Notes under the pieces: model-generated
The model's database searches: none
The model's input: the letters and a program-made list of their open reading frames with translations, nothing else
Told to the model about the DNA's origin: nothing
Assembly (NCBI GenBank): GCA_963740765.1
Contig: CAVUFN010000016.1
Location: 124,001-188,000 of the forward strand
Direction of reading: 5' to 3'
DNA: 64,000 nucleotides
Source of the DNA: DATLGB01 sp963740765
Lineage (GTDB): Bacteria; Actinomycetota; Thermoleophilia; Solirubrobacterales; Solirubrobacteraceae
Shown: piece after piece, positions 33,473-41,329 of the stretch
Layout of the letters: each line of letters opens with the position of its first letter
Position numbering within the stretch: the stretch's first letter is position 1
Position numbers and translations under genes: made by a program

Positions 33473-35165
33473 GCGTTTCCTCCTCCTGCTTGAGCAGGAA
33501 CCAGTAGAAGCCGCGCGGGGCGAGCGTCAGCAGATAGGGCAGCTGGCCGATCGCCGGGAAGCGCGTGCGGCCGAACATCTCCTCCGGGAAGCGCCCCTCG
33601 TATTCGGAGAGGTCGAGCTCCACGGCCTGCGCGGTGCGGCCCAGGTTGTGGACGCACAGCGCGATGTCGTCCTCCCACTTGCGCACGTGGGCGAAGATCC
33701 GGTGGTTGGACGCGGGCAGCGGCTCGTAGGTCCCCATGCCGAAGACCGGGTGGTCCTTGCGCAGCCGGATGAAGCGGTGCAGCCAGCGCAGCAGCGACGT
33801 CGGCGTGCGCAGCTGCGCTTCCACGTTGACGGCCTGGTAGCCGTACACCGGGTCCATGAGCGGCGGGGCGTACAGCTGCGCGAAGTCGGCGCGCGAGAAG
33901 CCGCCGTTGCGGTCCGGCGTCCACTGCATCGGGGTGCGGACGCCGTCGCGGTCGCCCAGGAAGATGTTGTCCCCCATGGCGATCTCGTCGCCGTAGTAGA
34001 GGACCGGCGAGCCGGGCAGGCTGAAGAGGATCGCGTGCATCAGCTCGATGTCGTCGCGGCCGTTGTCGAGCAGCGGGGCGAGCCGGCGCCGGATGCCCAC
34101 GTTGATCTTCATGCGCGGGTCCTTCGCGTACTCCGTGTACATGTAGTCGCGCTCCTCGTCCGTGACCATCTCGAGCGTCAGCTCGTCGTGGTTGCGCAGG
34201 AACAGCCCCCACTGGCAGTTGTCCGGGATCGCCGGGGTGCGGTCGAGGATCTCGTAGATCGGCCCCGCGTCCTCGCGGCGCATGCCCATGAACATGCGCG
34301 GCATGACCGGGAAGTGGAAGGCCATGTGGCATTCGTCGCCGTCGCCGAAGTACTCGACGACGTCCTCCGGCCACTGGTTGGCCTCCGCGAGCAGGACCTT
34401 GTCCGGGTACTCGGCGTCCACCGTCTTGCGCACGAGCTTGAGGAACTCGTGCGTCTCCTCGAGGTTCTCGCAGTTGGTGCCCTCGCGCTCGTAGAGGTAC
34501 GGGACCGCGTCGAGCCGGAAGCCGTCCAGCCCGAGGTCGAGCCAGAAGCGCAGCGCGTCGAGCATCGCGTCGTGGACGGCGGGGCAGTCGTAGTTGAGGT
34601 CGGGCTGGTGACCGAAGAAGCGGTGCCAGAAGTACGCGCCGCGGACGGGGTCCCAGGTCCAGTTGGAGACCTCGGTGTCGGTGAAGATGATGCGGGCGTC
34701 CGAGTAGCTCGCGTCCGTGTCCGACCACACGTACCAGTCCTTGTACGGGTTGTCCTCGCCGCCCTTGCGCGACTCCTGGAACCAGTGGTGGTCGTTGGAC
34801 GTGTGGTTCATGACGAGGTCGGCGATCACCCGCATGCCGCGCTGGTGGGCCGCCTCGAGGAACTCGCGGACGTCGTCGATCGTCCCGTAGTCGGGGTGGA
34901 CGTGCTCGTAGTCGGCGATGTCGTAGCCGCCGTCGCGGAGCGGCGACGCGTACATCGGCAGCAGCCAGATGCAGTCGACGCCGAGCCACTCGAGGTAGTC
35001 GAGCTTCTCCGTCAGGCCCCGGAAGTCGCCGGAGCCGTCGGCGTTGCCGTCGTAGAAGCCGCGCAGGTGGATCTCGTAGAAGACGGCCTTCTTGAACCAG
35101 AGGCTGTCGGACTCGAACCAGTGCCCGGGCGTGTGGGTCTGGGTGCGGGGAGCGAGGTCAGTCAA
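33465..35165 (-). CDS. treS: Trehalose synthase TreS (maltose alpha-D-glucosyltransferase)
   Basis: A 566-residue GH13_16 enzyme that interconverts trehalose and maltose. Key parts: FYEIHLRGFYDGNADGSGD near 29-47, ADLVMNHTS, nucleophile in DGFRLDAVPYLYER, acid/base in LLAEANQWPED, LRNHDELTLEMV and the FLGDRDGVRTPMQW segment characteristic of TreS. The only plausible nearby start is TTG at 35163-35165 (LTDLAPRTQ), which overlaps the glgE stop by 8 nt; no ATG or GTG exists close to the conserved start. It links the trehalose pool to the GlgE route through mak. Confidence 0.95.
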   Translation of the reverse strand: MTDLAPRTQTHTPGHWFESDSLWFKKAVFYEIHLRGFYDGNADGSGDFRGLTEKLDYLEWLGVDCIWLLPMYASPLRDGGYDIADYEHVHPDYGTIDDVREFLEAAHQRGMRVIADLVMNHTSNDHHWFQESRKGGEDNPYKDWYVWSDTDASYSDARIIFTDTEVSNWTWDPVRGAYFWHRFFGHQPDLNYDCPAVHDAMLDALRFWLDLGLDGFRLDAVPYLYEREGTNCENLEETHEFLKLVRKTVDAEYPDKVLLAEANQWPEDVVEYFGDGDECHMAFHFPVMPRMFMGMRREDAGPIYEILDRTPAIPDNCQWGLFLRNHDELTLEMVTDEERDYMYTEYAKDPRMKINVGIRRRLAPLLDNGRDDIELMHAILFSLPGSPVLYYGDEIAMGDNIFLGDRDGVRTPMQWTPDRNGGFSRADFAQLYAPPLMDPVYGYQAVNVEAQLRTPTSLLRWLHRFIRLRKDHPVFGMGTYEPLPASNHRIFAHVRKWEDDIALCVHNLGRTAQAVELDLSEYEGRFPEEMFGRTRFPAIGQLPYLLTLAPRGFYWFLLKQEEETRG

Positions 35166-37011
35166 GGGTGAAGAGGTGCGCGACGCGGTACGTCGGATCC
35201 AGACGAACGTAGTTGCGGCCGAGGTTCCAGTCGTAGCGCTCGCCGCTGAGCAGGTCGCGGACACCGAAGCTCGGGGGCAGCCCGAGCTCGTAGGGGACGA
35301 TGGTGACGCCTTCCTGCGCGTGGTGCGGATCGAGGTTGACGACGGCCAGGACGACGTCGTCGCCCTGGCGTTTGGCGAAGCCGAGCAGCGCCTCGTTCTC
35401 CGTGTCCAGCCAGAAGAGGTTGGCGAGACGCTGGAGCGCGGGGTGCTCCCGGCGGATCGCGTTGAAGCGCCCGATGAACGGGAGCATGTCGCCGTCGAGC
35501 TTGCGGTCCTTGAGCTCGTACTTCTCCGAGTCGGCGTACTCCTCCGAGCCGGGCGCCACCGGGACGTTCTCGTAGTGCTCGAAGCCGGAGTAGATCCCGT
35601 AGGTCGGGCTCAGCAGGCCGGCGAGCAGCAGCCGGATGTAGAAGGCCGGGATGCCGCCGTGGACGAGGTACTCGTTGAGGATGTCCGGCGTGTTGGCGAA
35701 GAAGTTGGGCCGGAAGTAGTCGCGCTCCGGGCCGTGGGCGAGCTCCTCCATGTACTCGCGCAGCTCCCAGCGAGCGTTCTTCCAGGTGAAGTACGTGTAG
35801 GACTGGTTGAAGCCGATCTTCGCCAGCTCCTGCATCACCTTGCGGCGGGTGAACGCCTCGGCGAGGAAGAGCACGTCCGGGTCGTCCTTGCGGATCTTCG
35901 CGATCAGCCACTCCCAGAACCCGAACGGCTTGGTGTGCGGGTTGTCGACGCGGAAGACCTTGACGCCGGCGTCGACCCACTGGCGCATGACGTCGTAGAG
36001 CGCGTTCCAGAGCCCTTCCCAGTCGTCCGTGTTCCAGTTGACGTTGTAGATGTCCTGGTACTTCTTGGGCGGGTTCTCGGCGTACTTGAGCGTCCCGTCG
36101 GGACGGCGGTTGAACCACTCGGGATGCTCGGTCAGCCAGGGGTGGTCGGCGGAGCACTGGACGGCGAAGTCGAGCGCGATGTCCATGTCGAGCTCGGCCG
36201 CCTTGGCGGTCAGGGCCTTGAACTCCTCCATCGTGCCGAGGTCGGGGTGCAGCGCCTCGTGGCCGCCGATGTCGTGGTGTCCGATGGCCCACGGCGAGCC
36301 GGGGTCGTCCGGGCCGGGGGTGAGCGTGTTGTTGCGGCCCTTGCGGTTGGTCTCCCCGATCGGGTGCACCGGCGGCAGGTAGACGACGTCGAAGCCCAGC
36401 TCCTTCAGCTCCGGGAGCTGCTCCGCGACGCCGGTGAAGCCGCCCCACGAGCGCGGGAACAGCTCGTACCAGGTGGAGAACCGCGCCCGCTCGCGGTCGA
36501 CCTCGACGGTCTGGACCGGCTCGAGCGTGGTCGACTCGTGGCGCGGCTGCTTCTCCCGCATCGCCGCGAACAGCTCGGTGCCCAGCATGGCGTCGATGTC
36601 GCGGCGGGCCTCGAGCCCGACCGCCTCGACCATGCGCGCGCCCTCTTCCAGCTCCGAGGACAGGTCGGGCTCCCCGAAGGCGACCTTGCGCTCCAGCTCC
36701 TCGCGCCAGGCCGCGAAGGGGTCCACCCACGCCTCGATCGTCCACTCGTAGCGGCCGAGCTTGTCGACCGGGAACGCGCCCGCCCAGCGGTCGCCGCGGA
36801 CGTGGGCGTCGGTGTGGTGCAGCGGCTGCTCGAGCCACTTGCGGGTGCGCGCCGGCCGGTACTTGACGACGGCGCGCAGGACGTCATGGCCGTCGCGGAA
36901 GACGTCGGCGCTGACCTCGACGCGGTCGCCGATGATCGCCTTGGACGGGAAGCGGCCGCCGTCGATGCTCGGGGCAGGGGCCTCGATGACGATCCGGGAG
37001 GGAGCAGGCAC
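35158..37011 (-). CDS. glgE: Alpha-1,4-glucan:maltose-1-phosphate maltosyltransferase GlgE
   Basis: A 617-residue GH13_3 enzyme that adds maltosyl units from maltose 1-phosphate to alpha-glucan chains. N-terminal domain with DVFRDGHDVLRAVVKYRP, helical insert (RHESTTLEPVQTVEVDRERA), FSTWYELFPRSWGGFTGV, YLPPVHPIGETNRKG, the nucleophile in VFRVDNPHTKPF and acid/base in LFLAEAFTR. First gene of glgE-treS-mak. GTG at 37009-37011 is chosen because IVIEAPAPSIDGG, just behind it, is the usual beginning; a far longer frame upstream is antisense to malQ and not real. Confidence 0.96.
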   Translation of the reverse strand: MPAPSRIVIEAPAPSIDGGRFPSKAIIGDRVEVSADVFRDGHDVLRAVVKYRPARTRKWLEQPLHHTDAHVRGDRWAGAFPVDKLGRYEWTIEAWVDPFAAWREELERKVAFGEPDLSSELEEGARMVEAVGLEARRDIDAMLGTELFAAMREKQPRHESTTLEPVQTVEVDRERARFSTWYELFPRSWGGFTGVAEQLPELKELGFDVVYLPPVHPIGETNRKGRNNTLTPGPDDPGSPWAIGHHDIGGHEALHPDLGTMEEFKALTAKAAELDMDIALDFAVQCSADHPWLTEHPEWFNRRPDGTLKYAENPPKKYQDIYNVNWNTDDWEGLWNALYDVMRQWVDAGVKVFRVDNPHTKPFGFWEWLIAKIRKDDPDVLFLAEAFTRRKVMQELAKIGFNQSYTYFTWKNARWELREYMEELAHGPERDYFRPNFFANTPDILNEYLVHGGIPAFYIRLLLAGLLSPTYGIYSGFEHYENVPVAPGSEEYADSEKYELKDRKLDGDMLPFIGRFNAIRREHPALQRLANLFWLDTENEALLGFAKRQGDDVVLAVVNLDPHHAQEGVTIVPYELGLPPSFGVRDLLSGERYDWNLGRNYVRLDPTYRVAHLFTLD

Positions 37012-37077
37012 GTCACGGAAGCCTGCCCGATCCGCCACGCCGAAAACGTCCGCCCCGGCCTGCGAAGCTGGGCACCG

Positions 37078-38298
37078 ATGGAGTTCCCCCGAGCCAGCGG
37101 CGTGCAGCTGCACCTCACCTCGTTGCCCGACGGCCGCCTCGGCCCGTCGGCGTACGCGTTCGTGGACTGGCTGGCGGCCGCGGGCCAGTCGGTGTGGCAG
37201 ATGCTGCCCTTGGGGCCGCCCGATCGCTACGGCTCTCCGTACAAGTCCGCGTCGGCCTTTGCGGCGTCTGCCGCCCTGCTCGCCGATCGGGAGGCTCGGG
37301 TCACCGAGGAGGAGGTAGCGGCATTCCGTCGCCGCAACGCCTACTGGCTCGATTCGTGGCCCGACGTGGAGGACCAGGTGCGGTTCGAGCGCGAGTGGGC
37401 GGCGCTGCGGTCCTACGCGAACGAGCGCGGCGTGCGGCTGATGGGTGATGTTCCGATCTACGTGGCGCCGGGCTCGGCGGACTCCGAGACGTGGCCGCAG
37501 TTCTTCCGCTCCGACGCGGTGGCCGGCGTCCCGCCCGATGCCTACGCGCAGACCGGCCAGCTGTGGGGCAACCCGCTGTACGACTGGGACGCCTTGGCCG
37601 CGGACGGCTATCGCTGGTGGACCGAGCGCTTCCGCCGCACCTTCGCCCAGTTCGACCTCGTCCGCGTCGACCACTTCCGCGCCTTCTCCGCCTTCTGGGA
37701 GGTCCCGGCGGACGCGGAGACGGCGATGGACGGCCGCTGGGTCCCGGGCCCGGGCCGCGCGCCCTTCGACGCCGCCGCCGCCGAGCTCGGCGAGCTGCCC
37801 GTCGTCGCAGAGGACCTCGGCGACATCGACGATCCGGTGCTCCAGCTGCGCGACGCGCTCGGCTTCCCGGGCATGGCCGTCCTCCAGTTCGCCTTCGATC
37901 CCGACGACACCGAGCACGGCACCCACGAGCCCGCCAACCTCGTCGAGCACCAGGCCGTCTACACGGGCACCCATGACTCGGACACGGTGGTCGGCTGGTG
38001 GGGCGACCTCGAGGAGCCGCGCCGCGCCAACGCCCGCGCCGCCTTCGCCGACCCCGGCGCGCCCGTCCACCAGTCGATGATCCGCCTCGCCTGGGACGCT
38101 CCCTCCCGCCTCGCCATGACCCAGGTCCAGGACATCCTCGGCCTCGGCTCGGAGGCCCGCATGAACGTCCCCGGCACCCAGGGCCGGTCGTGGAAGTGGC
38201 GCCTGGAACCGGGCGCGCTCACCGCCGACCACGCGTCCTGGCTCCGCGACCTCACCCTCGCCGCCGGCCGTGCCGTCTCCCACCCCGGGTCAGGGTGA
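37078..38298 (+). CDS. malQ: 4-alpha-glucanotransferase MalQ (compact form)
   Basis: A 406-residue GH77 amylomaltase that disproportionates maltooligosaccharides. Recognisable are GVQLHLTSLPDGRLGPSAY, QMLPLGPPDRYGSPYKS, GDVPIYVAPGSAD, TGQLWGNPLYDWD, the nucleophile in LVRVDHFRAF, the acid/base in VVAEDLGDID and GTHDSDTVVGWW. It is about 90 residues shorter than usual; the missing part is the variable stretch between FAASAALL and the RFEREWAALRSYANERG helix, so the core remains complete. Divergent from glgE across 66 nt. Its stop overlaps the SGNH gene start as GTGA. Confidence 0.94.
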   Translation: MEFPRASGVQLHLTSLPDGRLGPSAYAFVDWLAAAGQSVWQMLPLGPPDRYGSPYKSASAFAASAALLADREARVTEEEVAAFRRRNAYWLDSWPDVEDQVRFEREWAALRSYANERGVRLMGDVPIYVAPGSADSETWPQFFRSDAVAGVPPDAYAQTGQLWGNPLYDWDALAADGYRWWTERFRRTFAQFDLVRVDHFRAFSAFWEVPADAETAMDGRWVPGPGRAPFDAAAAELGELPVVAEDLGDIDDPVLQLRDALGFPGMAVLQFAFDPDDTEHGTHEPANLVEHQAVYTGTHDSDTVVGWWGDLEEPRRANARAAFADPGAPVHQSMIRLAWDAPSRLAMTQVQDILGLGSEARMNVPGTQGRSWKWRLEPGALTADHASWLRDLTLAAGRAVSHPGSG

Positions 38299-38942
38299 CG
38301 ATCGTCAGACGCGGGCTGGTCGCGCTGGGGGACTCGATCACGCGCGGACGGGGCGGCGCGCCGGCGCTCGGCGTCCACCCCCAGTCATGGGCCCAGTGGG
38401 TGGCGGAAGCGCTCGAGCTGCCGTTCACCAACCTCGCCGCCGACGGCGCCACCGCGCCCGATGTCCTCAACCACCAGGTCCCCCGCCTGAGCGGTCCCTA
38501 CGACCTCGCCACGCTTTACATCGGAGCCAACGACGCCCGCGGGCAACTCGATCCCGCCACCTACGCCAGCACCCTCCACTCCATCATTGATGCAGTGAAG
38601 AACCAGGCGGACCGAACCCTCGTGCTCACGGTCCCCACCGACCTCGGAAGGCCACGGGCGGGCAACGACGTGACGAGGGTGAACGCGATCCTGCGGGCAC
38701 AGGAGGGAGTGACGCTGTGCGAGCTCGAGGACTTCAAGGGCGCCCGGGTCGTCCTCCCCGACGCCGTCCACCCCACCTCCCCGGGCATGGTCGAGATCGC
38801 CAACCGCGCCCTCGCCGCCCTGGGTTCGAGCCACCGTGTCGACGCCGGCGAGCGCGACGACCTCGCCGCGCGAGCCCGCTACGCGCGCTGGTACGCCTGG
38901 CAACACCTGAGGGACCGCAGGCGCCGGTGGGTCGAGCGCTGA
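38295..38942 (+). CDS. SGNH/GDSL-type hydrolase
   Basis: A 215-residue esterase or lipase of the SGNH superfamily without signal peptide. Block I is LGDSITRGRG with the nucleophile serine near 14, block II glycine in AADGATAPD, block III asparagine in YIGANDARG, and block V Asp-x2-His in LPDAVHPTSPG. The four catalytic positions are intact. The substrate is unknown. It is coupled to malQ through GTGA and to the acyltransferase through an overlap, giving a malQ-SGNH-acyltransferase-small protein operon. Confidence 0.9.
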   Translation: MTIVRRGLVALGDSITRGRGGAPALGVHPQSWAQWVAEALELPFTNLAADGATAPDVLNHQVPRLSGPYDLATLYIGANDARGQLDPATYASTLHSIIDAVKNQADRTLVLTVPTDLGRPRAGNDVTRVNAILRAQEGVTLCELEDFKGARVVLPDAVHPTSPGMVEIANRALAALGSSHRVDAGERDDLAARARYARWYAWQHLRDRRRRWVER

Positions 38943-39307
38943 CCACCGTCGAGATCGCGCCGGACGCCGTTGTCGGCGCGGGGACCCGCTTCCACGTCGA
39001 GGGCGAGGGGCGGGTGACGATCGGCGCGGGAGCGCGGCTCGGCGAACGGTGCGTGATCCTCTGCCACGCGAGCGTGACGATCGAGGCCGGCGCGGTGCTC
39101 GGCGACGACGTCGTCCTGGTCGACTTCGCCCACCGCCACGACGACCCGGAGACGCCGGTGCGCCATCAACGCCTCGACGCGCGGCCGATCGTCGTCGGCG
39201 CGGGTGCGGTGGTCGGCCACCGGACCGTGATCGAGGGCGGCGCGAGTGTGAAACCGGGCACCGTGGTCCCTCCGACGACCGTGGTCGTACCTACACTGGA
39301 ACCATGA
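38927..39307 (+). CDS. Left-handed beta-helix (hexapeptide) acyltransferase-like protein
   Basis: A roughly 126-residue protein composed of hexapeptide turns (VTIGAGARLGERCVIL, VTIEAGAVLGDDVVL, IVVGAGAVVGHRTVI), ending in GTVVPPTTVVV. FAHRHDDPETPVRHQ near 68-82 fills the loop that holds the catalytic histidine in acetyltransferases such as LacA and WbbJ. The start is uncertain: GTG at 38927 overlaps the SGNH gene by 16 nt, while CTG at 38939 would give a 4-nt CTGA overlap as at two other junctions here. The stop overlaps the next ATG as ATGA. Confidence 0.82.
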   Translation: MGRALTTVEIAPDAVVGAGTRFHVEGEGRVTIGAGARLGERCVILCHASVTIEAGAVLGDDVVLVDFAHRHDDPETPVRHQRLDARPIVVGAGAVVGHRTVIEGGASVKPGTVVPPTTVVVPTLEP

Positions 39308-39582
39308 ACAGTGAGCGCGCACAGGCCTACGGCCGCATCGTCGCGACCATCGAGGAGATCGGGGCGACCAAGCTCCTTCCGAACGAGGTCGAGCGCATCC
39401 GTGCGGCCGCGGACACCCTCCTCTTCTCCGAGGACCTCGACACCCCCGGCGCCCGCGAGGCGCTCGAGGACGCCGAGGCGCTCGCGCACGCGCTCGTGGA
39501 GTCCGACCGCTGGACCGACGAGCGCGCCCAGCGCCTCTTCGACGACCTGGCCTCGACCGGCCCGGTCGCCCACGTGCACTGA
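39304..39582 (+). CDS. Small conserved hypothetical protein, MNSER family (copy 2)
   Basis: A 92-residue helical, acidic protein, paralogue of the 15444 gene (MNSERAQAYGR, AADTLLF, TPGAREAL, ESDRWTDE). Unknown function, no signal peptide or membrane segment. It is coupled to the acyltransferase gene by ATGA, but a TACACT -10 box (39292-39297) lies 6 nt before its ATG, so it may also be made from its own leaderless transcript. Two copies in different settings suggest a general cellular role rather than a pathway-specific one. Confidence 0.78.
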   Translation: MNSERAQAYGRIVATIEEIGATKLLPNEVERIRAAADTLLFSEDLDTPGAREALEDAEALAHALVESDRWTDERAQRLFDDLASTGPVAHVH

Positions 39583-39583
39583 G

Positions 39584-39617
39584 CCCCGCGGCGACGCGCC
39601 CGCCCGCCGCTTCGGGG
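39584..39617 (+). terminator. Candidate hairpin terminator after the malQ operon
   Basis: CCCCG-CGGCG stems pair with CGCCG-(CTT)-CGGGG directly after the stop codon of the small gene. There is no U-rich tail, so it is only a possible transcript end. Confidence 0.35.
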
Positions 39618-39663
39618 TCGCGCTCGTCGCCTAAGACCTTCGTCCAGTCAGTAGCTGGATCCT

Positions 39664-39679
39664 TGTGCCATTGGGCACA
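39664..39679. promoter_or_regulatory. Short inverted repeat before the HD-GYP gene
   Basis: TGTGCC-N4-GGCACA, 25 nt upstream of the ATG at 39704, in the position of a promoter or operator. No defined regulator can be named. Confidence 0.3.
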
Positions 39680-39703
39680 CTGTGAGGCGTGCAAGGGGCA
39701 AGG

Positions 39704-41278
39704 ATGTCCATGCGAGTGAAGCGCCAGCTGCCGTTCGCCATCATCGGCACGGCCCTGGTCGTCGTGCTGCCGGCGCTCGTCGCGGCGCTGCTACCCGCCG
39801 GCCCGCTCCTCACCATTCCCGCCTGCGTGGGGCTGAGCCTCGCGATCTCGGCCGCCGCCAGTGCCCTGTGGCGGCGCCTGCCGCAGTCGTGCGACATCCT
39901 CTTCTCCGACCTCATGCTGTGGGGCTGGCTGCGGCGCCTGCGCACGGAGCGCCGCCTCGAGCACGTCGAGACATTCGTGGCCGGGGGCCGCGGGCCGGTC
40001 GAGGCGATCCGCTCGCTGCGCGGGCTGCAGCGCGTCACCGACATGCTGGAGAGCCGGGACGCCTACACGCGCCGTCACTCGCACCGGGTCACGCGCCACT
40101 GCGAGGGCATCGCCCGCGAGCTGGGGCTGGACGAGGACGAGATGTCCCAGGTCCGCACCGCGGCGGCGTTGCACGACATCGGCAAGTTCTTCACGCCGCG
40201 CGAGGTCCTCAACAAGCCCGGCCGGCTCACCGCTGCGGAGTTCGCCATCGTCCAGCGCCATCCGGACGACGGCGCGGACCTGGTCAAGGGCGTCGTCGAC
40301 GACGCCGTCGTGGACATGATCCGCCACCACCACGAGCGGCTCGGCGGAACCGGCTACCCGGACCGGCTGACCGGCGACGCCATCCCGCTCGGCGCGCGCA
40401 TCATCGCGGTCGCGGACACCTTCGACGCGATGACCTCGACGCGCGCCTACCGGATCGCGCGCCCGCACGCCAACGCGCTGCGGGTGCTGCGCGAAGAGGC
40501 CGGCGTCGCGCTCGACGCGCAGGTCGTCGACGCGTTCCTCGCCTATTACTCCGGCCGCCGCTCAGCGCGCTGGTCGAGCCTCGCCAGCGCCTTCCCGCAC
40601 CTCGCCACCCCCGTGCGCGAGCTCGCGCTCTCCGGCGGCCGAGCGCTGCCCGCCCTCGGCGCGTCCGCGGCCATCCTCGCGGCGCCCGCCATCAGCGACG
40701 GGACGGCGGCGACGCTGAGCCGGTCCGATCGCGACCACCGGGCCGAGACGCGCAGCTCCCCAGCCCAGGCCGACCGGGTTGCCGCGCTCGAGGCGCTGCT
40801 CGCGCGCACGCCCGGTGGTGACGGCGGAGTGACCAGGATCGAGCGCGGGCGCGGCCGCACGTCCGCGCCGCAGGCGCGCCACCGTCCCGGCGTCGGCACC
40901 ACGGGTGGCGGCGCGCACGGCAACGGCGACGGCAACGACGCCCCGGCCCCGGAAGGCAGCACTCCCGGGTCGTCCTCCGCCGGATCGGGTTCCCCGTCGG
41001 GCTCGGGTACCCCGAGCTCCGGCGGCGCCGGCGGGTCGCCCGACCCCACACCGTCCGCGACCGCCGCTCCCACGACCCCCGCCGGCACGCCGGTGGCGCA
41101 GAGCCCTGCCCCGCCCGCGGCGTCGCCGCCCCCGTCCGAGCCCGAGGTCCAGGTCGAACCGGTCACGGTGCAGGCGGGCGAGGTGGAGGTCCAGACGCCG
41201 GTGATCGAGATCGATCTGCCGGACCCGCCGGTCGACCTCCCGGTCAAACTGCCGCCGATCCACATCGGCCTCCCGTAG
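39704..41278 (+). CDS. Membrane HD-GYP phosphodiesterase with proline-rich exported tail
   Basis: A 524-residue protein. Two membrane helices at about 9-55, then a linker and an HD-GYP domain (about 105-290): HSHRVTRHCEGIARELGL, AALHDIGKFFTP (HD), RHHHERLGGTGYPDRLTG (GYP) and ADTFDAMTSTRAYR. The residues needed for c-di-GMP hydrolysis are present. A further hydrophobic segment (ALPALGASAAILAAPAI near 310) precedes about 190 residues of Gly/Ser/Pro/Thr-rich sequence ending in repeated valine-proline units, which would lie outside the membrane. ATG chosen by the upstream AAGGGG site; a second ATG lies 6 nt on. Confidence 0.9.
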   Translation: MSMRVKRQLPFAIIGTALVVVLPALVAALLPAGPLLTIPACVGLSLAISAAASALWRRLPQSCDILFSDLMLWGWLRRLRTERRLEHVETFVAGGRGPVEAIRSLRGLQRVTDMLESRDAYTRRHSHRVTRHCEGIARELGLDEDEMSQVRTAAALHDIGKFFTPREVLNKPGRLTAAEFAIVQRHPDDGADLVKGVVDDAVVDMIRHHHERLGGTGYPDRLTGDAIPLGARIIAVADTFDAMTSTRAYRIARPHANALRVLREEAGVALDAQVVDAFLAYYSGRRSARWSSLASAFPHLATPVRELALSGGRALPALGASAAILAAPAISDGTAATLSRSDRDHRAETRSSPAQADRVAALEALLARTPGGDGGVTRIERGRGRTSAPQARHRPGVGTTGGGAHGNGDGNDAPAPEGSTPGSSSAGSGSPSGSGTPSSGGAGGSPDPTPSATAAPTTPAGTPVAQSPAPPAASPPPSEPEVQVEPVTVQAGEVEVQTPVIEIDLPDPPVDLPVKLPPIHIGLP

Positions 41279-41329
41279 AAGAAGGCTTACGGACAGGAAC
41301 CGGCCGCATTGGCTGGTAGACAGTGGCCC

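Noticed and set aside
35158..38283. A 1041-codon frame extending glgE upstream
   Set aside because: Everything above 37011 is antisense to malQ and shows no homology; the GlgE start is clear.
41100..41270. Repeated valine/proline units in the HD-GYP tail as a DNA repeat element
   Set aside because: They are part of the in-frame low-complexity protein tail, with no repetition at the DNA level outside it.
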